Assembly: GCA_902567235.1 (NCBI GenBank)
Contig: CACFLX010000002.1
Coordinates: 62,001 to 126,000 of the forward strand
Source of the DNA: an uncultured Pelagibacteraceae bacterium
GTDB lineage: Bacteria > Pseudomonadota > Alphaproteobacteria > Pelagibacterales > Pelagibacteraceae
Direction of reading: 5' to 3'
DNA length: 64,000 nucleotides
In this document: positions 18,439 through 27,092 of the stretch, one piece after another
Layout: every line of letters starts with the position of its first letter
How positions within the stretch are numbered: the first letter of the stretch is position 1
Made by a program: the position numbers and the translations under genes
Notes under the pieces: model-generated
Told to the model about the DNA's origin: nothing
The model's database searches: none
What the model saw: the letters and a program-made list of their open reading frames with translations, nothing else

Positions 18439-19092
18439 TTATGCTTTCTTTGTTTTTATTGGTGATTTTCTATTAGGATAGCAAGTAGTGCAAATTTTAC
18501 AAGTCAAACCATAGCATTCTCTAGCTTTACAAAATTCTCTTCCATAATAAATTATTTGAAGGTGAAGCTTATTCCAGGATTTTTTAGGAAATAACCTTTT
18601 TAAATCTTTTTCAGTTTGAACAACATTTTCACCATTAGTTAATCCCCATCTTTGAGCTAATCGATGAATATGAGTATCCACGGGAAAGGCTGGATGCCCA
18701 AAACCCTGTGACATAACTACACTAGCAGTTTTATGCCCAACACCAGGAAGCTTTTCTAGTTCTTCAAAAGTTTCGGGAATCTTTCCCCCATGTTTTTTAA
18801 TTATTTGTTTTGATAGATAATAAACACTTTTAGCTTTAATTCTAAAAATACCTATACTCTTAATTAATTTTTCAATTTTTTTTCTTCCTAATTTTACAAA
18901 GTGTTCTGGCTTGTTGAATTTTGGATAAATATTTTTAGTAACATTATTTACATTAACATCTGTAGTTTGAGCAGATAGCAATACAGAGACTAATAGTGTA
19001 AATTTATTTCTGTGTTTTAAAGGGATTGGTGTTTTTGGATAAATTCTATTTAGAATTTTTAATATTATTTTAGATCTTTGAACTTCATTCAT
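18439..19092 (-). CDS. nth: Endonuclease III (DNA glycosylase/AP lyase)
   Basis: Removes oxidised pyrimidines in base-excision repair. 217 residues. Helix-hairpin-helix and catalytic Lys in LEKLPGVGHKTASVV, catalytic Asp in FPVDTHIHRLAQRWGL. The C-terminal Fe-S region reads FCKARECYGLTCKICTTCYP: five Cys with spacing C-x4-C-x4-C-x2-C-x2-C, not the C-x6-C-x2-C-x5-C of E. coli Nth. Start overlaps the end of dapB by 4 bases. The call is firm; the cluster geometry is odd. Confidence 0.93.
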   Translation of the reverse strand: MNEVQRSKIILKILNRIYPKTPIPLKHRNKFTLLVSVLLSAQTTDVNVNNVTKNIYPKFNKPEHFVKLGRKKIEKLIKSIGIFRIKAKSVYYLSKQIIKKHGGKIPETFEELEKLPGVGHKTASVVMSQGFGHPAFPVDTHIHRLAQRWGLTNGENVVQTEKDLKRLFPKKSWNKLHLQIIYYGREFCKARECYGLTCKICTTCYPNRKSPIKTKKA

Positions 19093-19865
19093 TTAAAGTT
19101 CAAAACATCTCTCATTGAATAAAGACCAGGTTTTTTTTTCATTAGCCATTTGGCTGCTGTAAATGCTCCTTCTGAATAAAGAGCTCTATCAAATGCTTCA
19201 TGATTTAATGTAATTATTTCTTTACCACTCGAGAAAGTTACTTCATGTTCTCCAATAACCTCACCTTTTCTTAATGAACTAAAGTTAATTTTCTTTCCAT
19301 AAGGAAAAGATTTTCTGTTTAAATATTTTTTTCCCATCAACTTATAAAAATCTTTATTCTTTCCAACTGCAATACCTTTTCCAAGCATCAAAGCTGTTCC
19401 CGAAGGATGATCTTTTTTATGTTTGTGGTGAATTTCAAAAACTTTACTTAAAAAACTATTACCAAGAGATTTTGATGTAATTTCAGTTAAATACATTAAT
19501 AAGTTTATTCCTAAACTCATGTTCCCAGCCCTAAGTATTGGTATTTTTTTTGAATATTTTTTAATTATATTCTCCTCTTTTTTTGAAAATCCAGTTGTTC
19601 CAATAACTACTCTTTTTTTAAGTTTTGCTGCAATTTTTAAAACTTCAAATGTGCATTTTGGAACTGTAAAATCTATTATTAAATTAGCTTTTTTAAAGGC
19701 TTGTTTTGTATTTAAGCTAGGTTTAATTCCATTAATTTTTTTATTAATTATTCTATTTTCTGTAATAGCGACTATCTTAAAATTTTTATCTGATCTAGCA
19801 GATTTAATAATCTGTTGCCCCATTCTCCCCATGCACCCAGTTATAGCTAAATTAATTTTTTTCAA
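19089..19865 (-). CDS. dapB: 4-hydroxy-tetrahydrodipicolinate reductase
   Basis: NAD(P)H-dependent step of diaminopimelate/lysine synthesis. 258 residues. Nucleotide-binding ITGCMGRMGQQIIKSA at the N-terminus, VVIGTTGFS, catalytic EIHHKHKKDHPSGTALMLG near residue 145, and C-terminal LNHEAFDRALYSEGAFTAAKWL. lysA, a later enzyme of the same pathway, sits at the right edge of the window. Between dnaJ and dapB lies a small membrane-protein ORF, so this run is probably one transcript. Confidence 0.96.
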   Translation of the reverse strand: MKKINLAITGCMGRMGQQIIKSARSDKNFKIVAITENRIINKKINGIKPSLNTKQAFKKANLIIDFTVPKCTFEVLKIAAKLKKRVVIGTTGFSKKEENIIKKYSKKIPILRAGNMSLGINLLMYLTEITSKSLGNSFLSKVFEIHHKHKKDHPSGTALMLGKGIAVGKNKDFYKLMGKKYLNRKSFPYGKKINFSSLRKGEVIGEHEVTFSSGKEIITLNHEAFDRALYSEGAFTAAKWLMKKKPGLYSMRDVLNFK

Positions 19866-19901
19866 TATTACCTACCAGTCCTTATCAATATCATATTTTT
19901 C

Positions 19902-20072
19902 TCATTTCAAGATAAAATATGAAACTATCATAACTACCAAAACAATTATAGCCCAAATAGATAGATTTTTTAAAAACTGTTTTAATTTTGAATTAGATCT
20001 AAGAAATGCTGGAAGAACCAATATTAAAACAGCTATTAAAGATATTGCTGGGACGATTTCTTCCAATCCCAT
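19902..20072 (-). CDS. Small two-helix membrane protein, function unknown
   Basis: 56 residues, not in the ORF track (which shows only an antisense shadow here). Starts ATG 3 bases after the dnaJ stop: MGLEEIVPAISLIAVLILVL, a short basic loop RSNSKLKQF, then a second hydrophobic helix WAIIVLVVMIVSYFIL ending in Lys. Two transmembrane segments with a positively charged loop suggest a hairpin with the loop inside. The same-strand position fills the only gap between dnaJ and dapB. No family recognised. Confidence 0.65.
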   Translation of the reverse strand: MGLEEIVPAISLIAVLILVLPAFLRSNSKLKQFLKNLSIWAIIVLVVMIVSYFILK

Positions 20073-20075
20073 TTT

Positions 20076-21200
20076 TTAATTTTTCCAAAAACTCTTTGCT
20101 TTTTGAAAGAATTTTTTAATACTTGGGTTTGATTTTTCGTTTTCAATTTCTCTAAATTTTTCTAATAATTCTTTTTGTTCTCTATTTAAAGAAACTGGGA
20201 CTTCAGTATTAACCTGAACATAAAGATCTCCAATTCCGCTTCCTCTCATAAATGGCATTCCTTTGCCTTTTAGCCTAAATTGTTTTCCACTTTGAGTTCC
20301 TGATGGAATTTTTATTTTAGCTTTTCCACCATCAATTGTTGGTATTTCAATTGACGTTCCTAATGCTGCATCTGCAATAGATATAGGACATTCAAAAAAT
20401 AAATTTTCTTCTGATCTTTTAAACAGATCATGTGAATAAACATTAATAAATAAATATAGATCTCCATTTCCTGCGCCTCTTGATCCTGCTTCTCCTTTAC
20501 CGGTAAGTCTTATTCTCGTTCCGTCATCGACACCTTTTGGAATTGAAACTGAAAGTCTTTTAGAGGCCTGTTGTTTTCCTTGTCCATTACAAGTATTGCA
20601 TGGGTTGGTAATTTCTTCTCCTGATCCTGAGCATTGCGGGCATGTTTGTTGAACAGTAAAAAATCCTTGGCTTGATCTAACTTGTCCATGACCTCCACAC
20701 ATTGAACAAGAACTGGGATTAGTTCCAGGTTTTGATCCAGATCCTTTACAAGTGTCACATTTTTCAGATGTAGAGAATTTTATATCTTGTTTTTTACCCG
20801 CATAAGCCTCCTCCAAAGTAATTGATAAATCATATCTTAAATCTGACCCTCTATTATTCGATCTTTTAGAGCGTCTACCACCACCAAAACCTTCTCCAAA
20901 AAAATCTTCAAATATATCTGAAAAAGAGCTAGAAAAATCAAAATTTCCAAAACCACTTCTTCCACCACCACCATTCTCAAATGCAGCATGACCAAAATTA
21001 TCGTAACTTTGTTTACGTTCTGTATTTGAAAGTACATGATAAGCTTCGGACGCTTCTTTAAATTTTTCTTCAGAAGATTTATCACCTTTATTTTTGTCAG
21101 GGTGATGTTTTACAGCCAACTTTCTATATGCCGATTTTATTTGATCTGGAGTTGCACTTTTATTTAAACCTAAGACTTCATAGTAATCTCTTTTTGCCAT
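20076..21200 (-). CDS. dnaJ: Chaperone protein DnaJ
   Basis: Co-chaperone that stimulates DnaK ATPase and delivers unfolded proteins. 374 residues. J domain with YRKLAVKHHPDKNKGD (HPD at about 33-35), Gly/Phe-rich linker, and zinc domain with four CxxCxGxG repeats (CDTCKGSG, CSMCGGHG, CPQCSGSG, CNTCNGQG), then the C-terminal substrate-binding domains with GDLYLFINVYSHDLFKR. Type I DnaJ, complete. It lies 26 bases downstream of dnaK on the same strand. Confidence 0.97.
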   Translation of the reverse strand: MAKRDYYEVLGLNKSATPDQIKSAYRKLAVKHHPDKNKGDKSSEEKFKEASEAYHVLSNTERKQSYDNFGHAAFENGGGGRSGFGNFDFSSSFSDIFEDFFGEGFGGGRRSKRSNNRGSDLRYDLSITLEEAYAGKKQDIKFSTSEKCDTCKGSGSKPGTNPSSCSMCGGHGQVRSSQGFFTVQQTCPQCSGSGEEITNPCNTCNGQGKQQASKRLSVSIPKGVDDGTRIRLTGKGEAGSRGAGNGDLYLFINVYSHDLFKRSEENLFFECPISIADAALGTSIEIPTIDGGKAKIKIPSGTQSGKQFRLKGKGMPFMRGSGIGDLYVQVNTEVPVSLNREQKELLEKFREIENEKSNPSIKKFFQKAKSFWKN

Positions 21201-21226
21201 AACTAATTAGACAAATAGTTGTTAGC

Positions 21227-23155
21227 TTAGGCGCTTTTTTCTTTATTATCGTCTTTTACTTCTTCAAAGTCTGCATCAACAACGTTATCGTCTTTTTTTC
21301 CTTCTTCTTTTACTTTTGCGTCTTTTGGTGCATCATCAGGCTTAGCACTTTTCTGAGATTTATAAATTGCTTCACCTAATTTCATTGAAGCCTGAACTAA
21401 ATCTTGTGTTTTTTTCTTAATATCTTCAACATCAGTTCCTTTTAAAGAATTTCTTAAATTAGCAGATGCAGTTTCAATAGCCTTTTTATCTGCATCAGAT
21501 ACTTTACTGCCATGCTCCTTTAAATTTTTTTCTGTTGAGTGTAATAAAGTATCAGCTTGATTTCTTGAATCAACTGACTCTCTTTTCTTTTTATCTGCAT
21601 CTTTATTTGCTTCTGCTTCTTTAACCATTTTACTAATTTCCTCTTCGCTTAAACCACCCGAAGCTTGAATTTGAATTTTTTGTTCTTTACCAGTTCCCTT
21701 ATCTTTTGCAGAAACATTCACTATTCCATTAGCATCTATATCAAAAGTTACTTCTATCTGTGGAACTCCTCTTGCTGCTGGAGCTATTCCAACTAATTCA
21801 AAATTTCCAAGCAATTTGTTATCTGATGCCATTTCTCTTTCACCTTGAAGCACTCTTATCGATACAGCGGGCTGGTTATCTTCCGCAGTTGAAAAAACCT
21901 GACTTTTTTTTGTTGGTATAGTTGTATTTTTATCTATAAGTTTTGTTGATACTCCTCCAAGGGTCTCAATTCCTAATGACAAAGGAGTAACATCTAATAA
22001 TAGTACATCTTTAACATCTCCCTGGAGTACTCCTGCTTGAATTGCAGCTCCCATAGCTACAACTTCATCAGGGTTTACGCTTTTATTTGGTTCTTTTCCA
22101 AAGAAATTTTTAACTTCTTCAATTACTTTAGGCATTCTTGTCATTCCACCTACCAAAATGATTTCATCAACTTCACCTGCTGATAATCCAGCATCATTAA
22201 GCGCTGTTTTACAAGGTGGAATTGTTCTTCCAATTAAATCTTCTACTAAAGCTTCTAATTTTGCTCTAGTCATTTTTAAATTAATATGTTTTGGTCCTGT
22301 TTTATCTGCAGTTATAAAGGGTAAATTAATTTCAGTTTGTGCTGCAGATGATAATTCTATTTTTGCTTTCTCAGCTGCTTCTTTCAATCTTTGTAAAGCA
22401 AGTTTGTCAGATTTTAAATCTATTCCATTTTCTTTTTTGAATTCGGTTAATAAATAATCGACAATTGTGTTGTCAAAATCTTCACCACCTAAAAATGTGT
22501 CACCATTAGTAGACTTAACTTCAAAAACTCCATCACCAAGCTCTAAAATGGAAACGTCGAAAGTTCCTCCACCTAAATCATAAACTGCAATTTTTTTATT
22601 TTGTTTTTTATCTAACCCATAAGCTAAAGAAGCTGCAGTTGGTTCATTGATTATTCTTAATACTTCTAACCCAGCTATTTTTCCTGCATCTTTAGTTGCT
22701 TGTCTTTGAGCATCATTAAAATAAGCTGGAACTGTGATAACTGCTTTAGTAACTTCTTGTCCAAGGTATTTCTCAGCAGTTTCTTTCATTTTTTGTAAAA
22801 CAAATGCTGAAATTTGAGATGGAGAATATTTTTTGCCTTGGGATTCAATCCATGCATCACCACTATCTGAATTTATAATTTTAAATGGAGATGTTTCGAT
22901 GTCCTTTTTTACTGTCGGATCCTCAAAATTTCTTCCTATCAGTCTTTTAACAGCAAATATTGTATTTTCTGGATTAGTAACGGCTTGTCTTTTTGCAGGT
23001 TGTCCTACTAATTTTTCATCGCCTTCTGTAAAAGCCACTACCGAAGGAGTCGTTCTTGCGCCTTCAGTATTCTCTAAAACTTTTGGCTGTGTTCCTTCCA
23101 TTATTGAAACACACGAATTTGTTGTTCCTAAATCTATTCCTATTACTTTGCTCAT
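21227..23155 (-). CDS. dnaK: Chaperone protein DnaK (Hsp70)
   Basis: ATP-dependent chaperone. 642 residues. Signatures: [17 protein letters not shown] at the start, [15 protein letters not shown] near 195, and [16 protein letters not shown] near 335; the linker [19 protein letters not shown] leads to the substrate-binding domain, and the lid is followed by an acidic Lys/Asp-rich tail. Functions with DnaJ (downstream) and GrpE (upstream, 58 bases away). Normal length, no anomalies. Confidence 0.98.
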   Translation of the reverse strand: MSKVIGIDLGTTNSCVSIMEGTQPKVLENTEGARTTPSVVAFTEGDEKLVGQPAKRQAVTNPENTIFAVKRLIGRNFEDPTVKKDIETSPFKIINSDSGDAWIESQGKKYSPSQISAFVLQKMKETAEKYLGQEVTKAVITVPAYFNDAQRQATKDAGKIAGLEVLRIINEPTAASLAYGLDKKQNKKIAVYDLGGGTFDVSILELGDGVFEVKSTNGDTFLGGEDFDNTIVDYLLTEFKKENGIDLKSDKLALQRLKEAAEKAKIELSSAAQTEINLPFITADKTGPKHINLKMTRAKLEALVEDLIGRTIPPCKTALNDAGLSAGEVDEIILVGGMTRMPKVIEEVKNFFGKEPNKSVNPDEVVAMGAAIQAGVLQGDVKDVLLLDVTPLSLGIETLGGVSTKLIDKNTTIPTKKSQVFSTAEDNQPAVSIRVLQGEREMASDNKLLGNFELVGIAPAARGVPQIEVTFDIDANGIVNVSAKDKGTGKEQKIQIQASGGLSEEEISKMVKEAEANKDADKKKRESVDSRNQADTLLHSTEKNLKEHGSKVSDADKKAIETASANLRNSLKGTDVEDIKKKTQDLVQASMKLGEAIYKSQKSAKPDDAPKDAKVKEEGKKDDNVVDADFEEVKDDNKEKSA

Positions 23156-23172
23156 AATTTACTTTCTTTCTT

Positions 23173-23201
23173 CATATATGTGTTAATTTTCAATCTGCAA
23201 G
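23173..23201 (-). promoter_or_regulatory. Possible heat-shock type promoter of dnaK
   Basis: On the minus strand CTTGCAG is followed at promoter distance by ACACATATATG, reminiscent of alphaproteobacterial sigma-32 promoters (CTTG ... CCCCATnT). The -10 match is only partial. Location in the grpE-dnaK gap, 18-46 bases before the dnaK start, fits. Confidence 0.3.
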
Positions 23202-23213
23202 TTCCTTAAAAAA

Positions 23214-23840
23214 CTAATTTTTCTTGGATTTTGATTGATTTTCCTCACTTTTTTGATCTTTTTTTAAATTCTCATCTTTTCTATTTGTTTTTTTTGAAAC
23301 TGCTACAAGAGAAGGTCTTAATAGTCTATCTTTCATCATAAATCCTTTCTGAATCTCCTGAACCACCGTTCCACTTTCTTTATTATCATCTTCTATTTCC
23401 ATCATTGCCTGATGAAGATTAGGGTCTAATTTTTGATCAATTGAATTTATTTCTTCAATGTTATTTTTCTTTAATATTGAGATCATATCTTTTTGAATTA
23501 CATTTAAATGATCAATTATTTTTTTAAGTGCTTCAGAATTTTTTAAAGTTTCATCATTTTCTAATGCAAACTTTGATCTTTCTAAATTATCAATTAAATT
23601 TAAAGTTTCTCGTGCAAGTGAAAATCCACCATAATCAAATGCGTCGTCTTTTTCTTTTTCAAATCTTCTTCTCTGATTTTCAATTTCCGCATAGGCTCTA
23701 GCCAATCTATCCTCTAATTCTTTTATTTTATCCCCTGGTTTTAAATATTCGTTTTTTTCAGTAGATTTATCTGTATCTTCATTATCTTTAATCTTTTCTA
23801 CATCATCAGAATTAGAATTTTGGTTTTCTTCTTTTTCCAT
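23214..23840 (-). CDS. grpE: Nucleotide exchange factor GrpE
   Basis: Exchanges ADP for ATP on DnaK. 208 residues. A charged Glu/Asp/Asn N-terminus leads into the long dimer coiled coil (ELEDRLARAYAEIENQRRRFEKE), then the beta domain with KLDPNLHQAMMEI and VVQEIQKGFMMKDRLLRPSLVAVS, the family signature. The Lys/Glu/Asn-rich C-terminal tail is unusual but low-complexity. Upstream of dnaK and dnaJ in the same direction. Confidence 0.96.
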   Translation of the reverse strand: MEKEENQNSNSDDVEKIKDNEDTDKSTEKNEYLKPGDKIKELEDRLARAYAEIENQRRRFEKEKDDAFDYGGFSLARETLNLIDNLERSKFALENDETLKNSEALKKIIDHLNVIQKDMISILKKNNIEEINSIDQKLDPNLHQAMMEIEDDNKESGTVVQEIQKGFMMKDRLLRPSLVAVSKKTNRKDENLKKDQKSEENQSKSKKN

Positions 23841-23876
23841 ATCCTTCTATATGGTAAGAAAAATGAGAATTTCTAG

Positions 23877-24479
23877 ATGAAAAAAGAAAAAATATTAAAT
23901 TTATTTGTTGGATCTAATAATAGAGGTAAAATAAAGGAAATAAGAGATTTATTGCCTAAAAAGGTAGAGATCTTAACTCCTAATGATTTAAATTTAAAGA
24001 GCCCAAAAGAAAATGGAAAAAATTTTAATGAAAATTCATTTATAAAAGCTAAATTTTTTTCAAAAAAAAGCAGCATGATCTGCTTAGCAGATGACTCTGG
24101 GCTTGAAATTGATAGACTTAATAGACTTCCAGGGATTTATTCTGCGAGATGGGGAGGAAAAAAAAGTAATTTCAATATTGCAATTAAGAAAGTTTATAAA
24201 GAGTTAAAAAAAAAAAATTTAAATTGGTATAAAACTAAAACCTCAGCAAGATTTATTTGTTCGCTAACTATTTATTGGCCAGACAATAAATATATAACTG
24301 TCAATGGTAAAATAGAAGGAACAATTTCCCGATTTAAAAAAGGTAATAATGGATTTGGCTATGATCCTATATTTATACCTCTAAACAAAAAAATTACTTT
24401 TGGACAAATGGAACCAAAAGAAAAATATAAAATTGATCATAGAATAAGAGCTTTTAGAAAAATTAAAAAATTTTTCTAA
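23877..24479 (+). CDS. rdgB: XTP/dITP diphosphatase (RdgB/HAM1)
   Basis: Hydrolyses non-canonical purine triphosphates such as ITP and XTP. 200 residues. N-terminal FVGSNNRGKIKEIRDLL, the metal/catalytic block ADDSGLEIDRLNRLPGIYSARWGG, the substrate region NNGFGYDPIFIP, and the terminal SHR equivalent reads DHRIRAFRK. Diverges from grpE, as it commonly does in alphaproteobacteria. It runs 17 bases into the tail of the convergent LpoA-like gene. Confidence 0.95.
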   Translation: MKKEKILNLFVGSNNRGKIKEIRDLLPKKVEILTPNDLNLKSPKENGKNFNENSFIKAKFFSKKSSMICLADDSGLEIDRLNRLPGIYSARWGGKKSNFNIAIKKVYKELKKKNLNWYKTKTSARFICSLTIYWPDNKYITVNGKIEGTISRFKKGNNGFGYDPIFIPLNKKITFGQMEPKEKYKIDHRIRAFRKIKKFF

Positions 24480-25614
24480 AACTATTATTTTCCGCTACGT
24501 AAAAATTTAATATATGACTTATTTTATTTTTATTGATTTCAAAAATTCCTATTTTTCCTTTAAATTTATTTTTTTTATAAAAAATTTTGTTATCAGCAAC
24601 AAAATCATTCTTATATAATAAAAAATATACCAATCCTACCAAATCAAAGCTCAAAAAGGATATTTGGTTAGGGTATTCATTATAAATTGTGAAGTATTCT
24701 AAAACAAAATTATCATAATTTTTTTTGTTTATTGATGGAAAATAAATGGGTTGAAGATTTTCTTCTTTAAGAATAGATTTATCAAACCATTGGTTAAGTG
24801 TTATATATTTAATTCTTTTTGAAGATATATCAGTATACAACAATGAAGTAGTAACACTTTTTAAACTTTCATCAAAATCAGCAATAATTGCTGAATCAAA
24901 GTTAATTCCTCCTAATGTATCTCTTTTTTCTAAATTAAAAATTTTCTTTTCTTTATTTTGCTCATTAGAATTTTTCAATCTTTTTATTTCATCTTCCAAA
25001 TTTTGTTTTCTTTGTGAATATCTTGTTAATTTTTCTATTTGAGATGTCAAAATGGTTGGATCTGAGTCATATACAAATTTATCTTTTAATTTAATTTTTG
25101 TTTTTTTAACTGCATCTTCAATTTCATTTTTAAAATCAGAGTTAGGAATTAATAAAATACTTCTTTCCAGTTTAGCAAATTCTTGAAATTTCTTTATTGC
25201 ATTTATTTGGGAAATTGCATTTATACCTCCGCTAATAACATTTTTTGGATTATTTATATTTGTATTTGACAGAGATAAAAAAGTTACCTCACTTAATTTA
25301 TCCAAATAAATTAAGTTTTTATTGAATACTGGTCCTATGATTATTCTAACACCTTGATCATGAAGTTCTTTGGAGACTTTTAAAGTAGTTTCGGGGTTAG
25401 ATTTTGTATCTCTTGGAATAACTTTTATCTTCAAATCATCAATTTTATTTATAGCAAGTCTTGTAGCTTTTAATATCGAATTACCAATTTCTTTATACTC
25501 TCCCGATAAAGGAACTAATAAACCTATTTTAATTTTTTCATCTGAAAAACTTTGAGAAATACTCAGTATAAAACCTATAAATATAAAAATAATAAATTGA
25601 ATAATTTTTTTCAT
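24463..25614 (-). CDS. LpoA/LppC-like periplasmic-binding-fold protein (penicillin-binding protein activator)
   Basis: About 383 residues from ATG 25614, which gives a clean signal peptide (MKKIIQFIIFIFIGFILSISQSFS); the tracked start at 25713 adds 33 unlikely residues. The mature part begins KIKIGLLVPLSGEYKEIGNS, the opening of type-1 periplasmic-binding domains, with IIIGPVFNKN later and an inserted charged coiled coil (~residues 200-240). In E. coli lpoA neighbours rsmI and dolP; the same trio occurs here. Predicted activator of cell-wall synthases; no lipobox Cys is visible, so anchoring differs from LpoA. Confidence 0.78.
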   Translation of the reverse strand: MKKIIQFIIFIFIGFILSISQSFSDEKIKIGLLVPLSGEYKEIGNSILKATRLAINKIDDLKIKVIPRDTKSNPETTLKVSKELHDQGVRIIIGPVFNKNLIYLDKLSEVTFLSLSNTNINNPKNVISGGINAISQINAIKKFQEFAKLERSILLIPNSDFKNEIEDAVKKTKIKLKDKFVYDSDPTILTSQIEKLTRYSQRKQNLEDEIKRLKNSNEQNKEKKIFNLEKRDTLGGINFDSAIIADFDESLKSVTTSLLYTDISSKRIKYITLNQWFDKSILKEENLQPIYFPSINKKNYDNFVLEYFTIYNEYPNQISFLSFDLVGLVYFLLYKNDFVADNKIFYKKNKFKGKIGIFEINKNKISHILNFYVAENNSFRKIF

Positions 25615-25645
25615 TTTAATGTTAATATTATAATCAATTAAAATA

Positions 25646-26509
25646 ATGAATCTACAAACTGACTCAGTAAATTGTAATTTAAAATATGGTCTATATATTG
25701 TTTCTACGCCCATAGGAAATTTGGAAGATATTACCCTAAGAGCATTGAAAGTATTAAGAAAATCTGACTATATTTTATGTGAAGATACAAGAGTTTCAAG
25801 GAAGCTTTTATCAAAATATAAAATTCAATCTAAATTAATACCTAATCATAAGTTTAACGAAAAAAAAAATCTTAAAAAAATTATTGATATTTTAAAGTCA
25901 GAAAAAATCGTATCATTGATATCTGATGCTGGAACTCCTATTGTTTCTGATCCAGGAAGAATACTTGTTAAAGAATGTGTAAATAATAAAATAAATTTAA
26001 TTTCTATACCCGGACCATCAGCGTCTATTGCAGCATTTTCAGTTAGTGGCTTTTCGGATAAATATTATTTTTATGGTTTTTTTCCTGAAAATAATTCAGA
26101 AATAAAAAAAAATTTTGAAGTTTTATCTAAATTAAATAGTGCAATAATATTTTTTATATCTGCAAAAAAATTTAATAGATCAATAAGTATAATTAAAAAA
26201 TATTTCTTAGATAGGCAAATTTTAATTTGTAAAGAAATAACCAAATATTACGAAGAATATTTTAGATTCAATATAAAAGATCTAGATGAGAAAAAATTAA
26301 CCTTAAAAGGTGAAATTACACTAGTAGTTTCTGAAAAAAGATTATTAAATAAAATTTCGAATAAATTAAACGAATCTGATAAAATAAAAATAAAAAAATT
26401 AATTAAAAAACTAAGTATTAAGGAAATTATAGAATTAATTATAGATGGAAGAAATATATCAAAAAAAGAAGTCTATAATTATTGTTTGGAATTAAAAAAT
26501 GAAAAATAA
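25646..26509 (+). CDS. rsmI: 16S rRNA (cytidine-1402-2'-O)-methyltransferase RsmI
   Basis: 287 residues. Tetrapyrrole-methylase fold: LYIVSTPIGNLEDITLRALKVLRKSDYILCEDTRVSRKLLSKY, SDAGTPIVSDPGRILVKECV, ISIPGPSASIAAFSVSGF, then FYGFFPE, all diagnostic of RsmI. Uses SAM to methylate the ribose of C1402 in the decoding centre. Divergent from the LpoA-like gene; overlaps the BON lipoprotein gene by 11 bases. TATAAT at 25629-25634 may be its -10. Confidence 0.96.
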   Translation: MNLQTDSVNCNLKYGLYIVSTPIGNLEDITLRALKVLRKSDYILCEDTRVSRKLLSKYKIQSKLIPNHKFNEKKNLKKIIDILKSEKIVSLISDAGTPIVSDPGRILVKECVNNKINLISIPGPSASIAAFSVSGFSDKYYFYGFFPENNSEIKKNFEVLSKLNSAIIFFISAKKFNRSISIIKKYFLDRQILICKEITKYYEEYFRFNIKDLDEKKLTLKGEITLVVSEKRLLNKISNKLNESDKIKIKKLIKKLSIKEIIELIIDGRNISKKEVYNYCLELKNEK

Positions 26510-27092
26510 ATTTATTAATTTTATATTAATTTTATTTCTACTAAATGGTTGTGTAGGAGCTTCATCAAAAGGAGTATTTGGAACAGGAGTTACAGTCGCT
26601 TTAGATCCAAGAACTTTAGGTACCCAAATTGATGATGGTATTATGGATAAAAATCTAGATGCAAAATTATTATTAATGAATAAAAATTATTTATTAAGCA
26701 TAAGTACCCAAGTATTAGATGGAAGAATATTTATTACTGGAAAGGTAGATGACCCAGAAGAAAAATTAAAAATTACTAAATTAGCTTGGGAAATAGAAGG
26801 AGCAAGATCAGTTAAAAATGATTTAAAAATTAAAGAAGAATTTAACTTTAAACAATCAGCCAAGGATATTTTAATAACCTCACAATTAAGAACAGCGTTA
26901 ATTTTTAACAAAAAAATAAAATCTGCTAACTATAGTATAGATACTTATAAAAAAAAAATTTATATTTATGGAATAGCAGAATCAAAAGAGGAACAATCAT
27001 TAGTTATAGATGAAGCAAAACAGATACTTGATGTTGAAGATATTATTTCTAGCATTCTTTTGGTTGAGGATTTAAGAATTCAGAAAAATTAA
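26499..27092 (+). CDS. BON-domain lipoprotein (DolP/YraP-like)
   Basis: 197 residues. Lipoprotein signal MKNKFINFILILFLLNGCVGASS with Cys near position 18. Two BON domains: about 45-115 (LSISTQVLDGRIFITGKVDD...WEIEGARSVKNDLKI) and 120-190 (ITSQLRTALIFNKKI...YKKKIYIYGIAES...DVEDIISSILLVED). BON proteins bind membranes; DolP in E. coli supports outer-membrane integrity and is linked to the rsmI-lpoA locus, as here. Its stop TAA shares TTAA with the convergent malic-enzyme gene. Confidence 0.85.
   Translation: MKNKFINFILILFLLNGCVGASSKGVFGTGVTVALDPRTLGTQIDDGIMDKNLDAKLLLMNKNYLLSISTQVLDGRIFITGKVDDPEEKLKITKLAWEIEGARSVKNDLKIKEEFNFKQSAKDILITSQLRTALIFNKKIKSANYSIDTYKKKIYIYGIAESKEEQSLVIDEAKQILDVEDIISSILLVEDLRIQKN

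Noticed and set aside
19519-20079. 186-residue plus-strand ORF
   Set aside because: Antisense to dapB and to the small membrane gene; no family motif, low-complexity hydrophobic translation typical of a shadow.
25615-25713. Longer N-terminus of the LpoA-like protein
   Set aside because: Would overlap the divergent rsmI start and bury the signal peptide 33 residues in.
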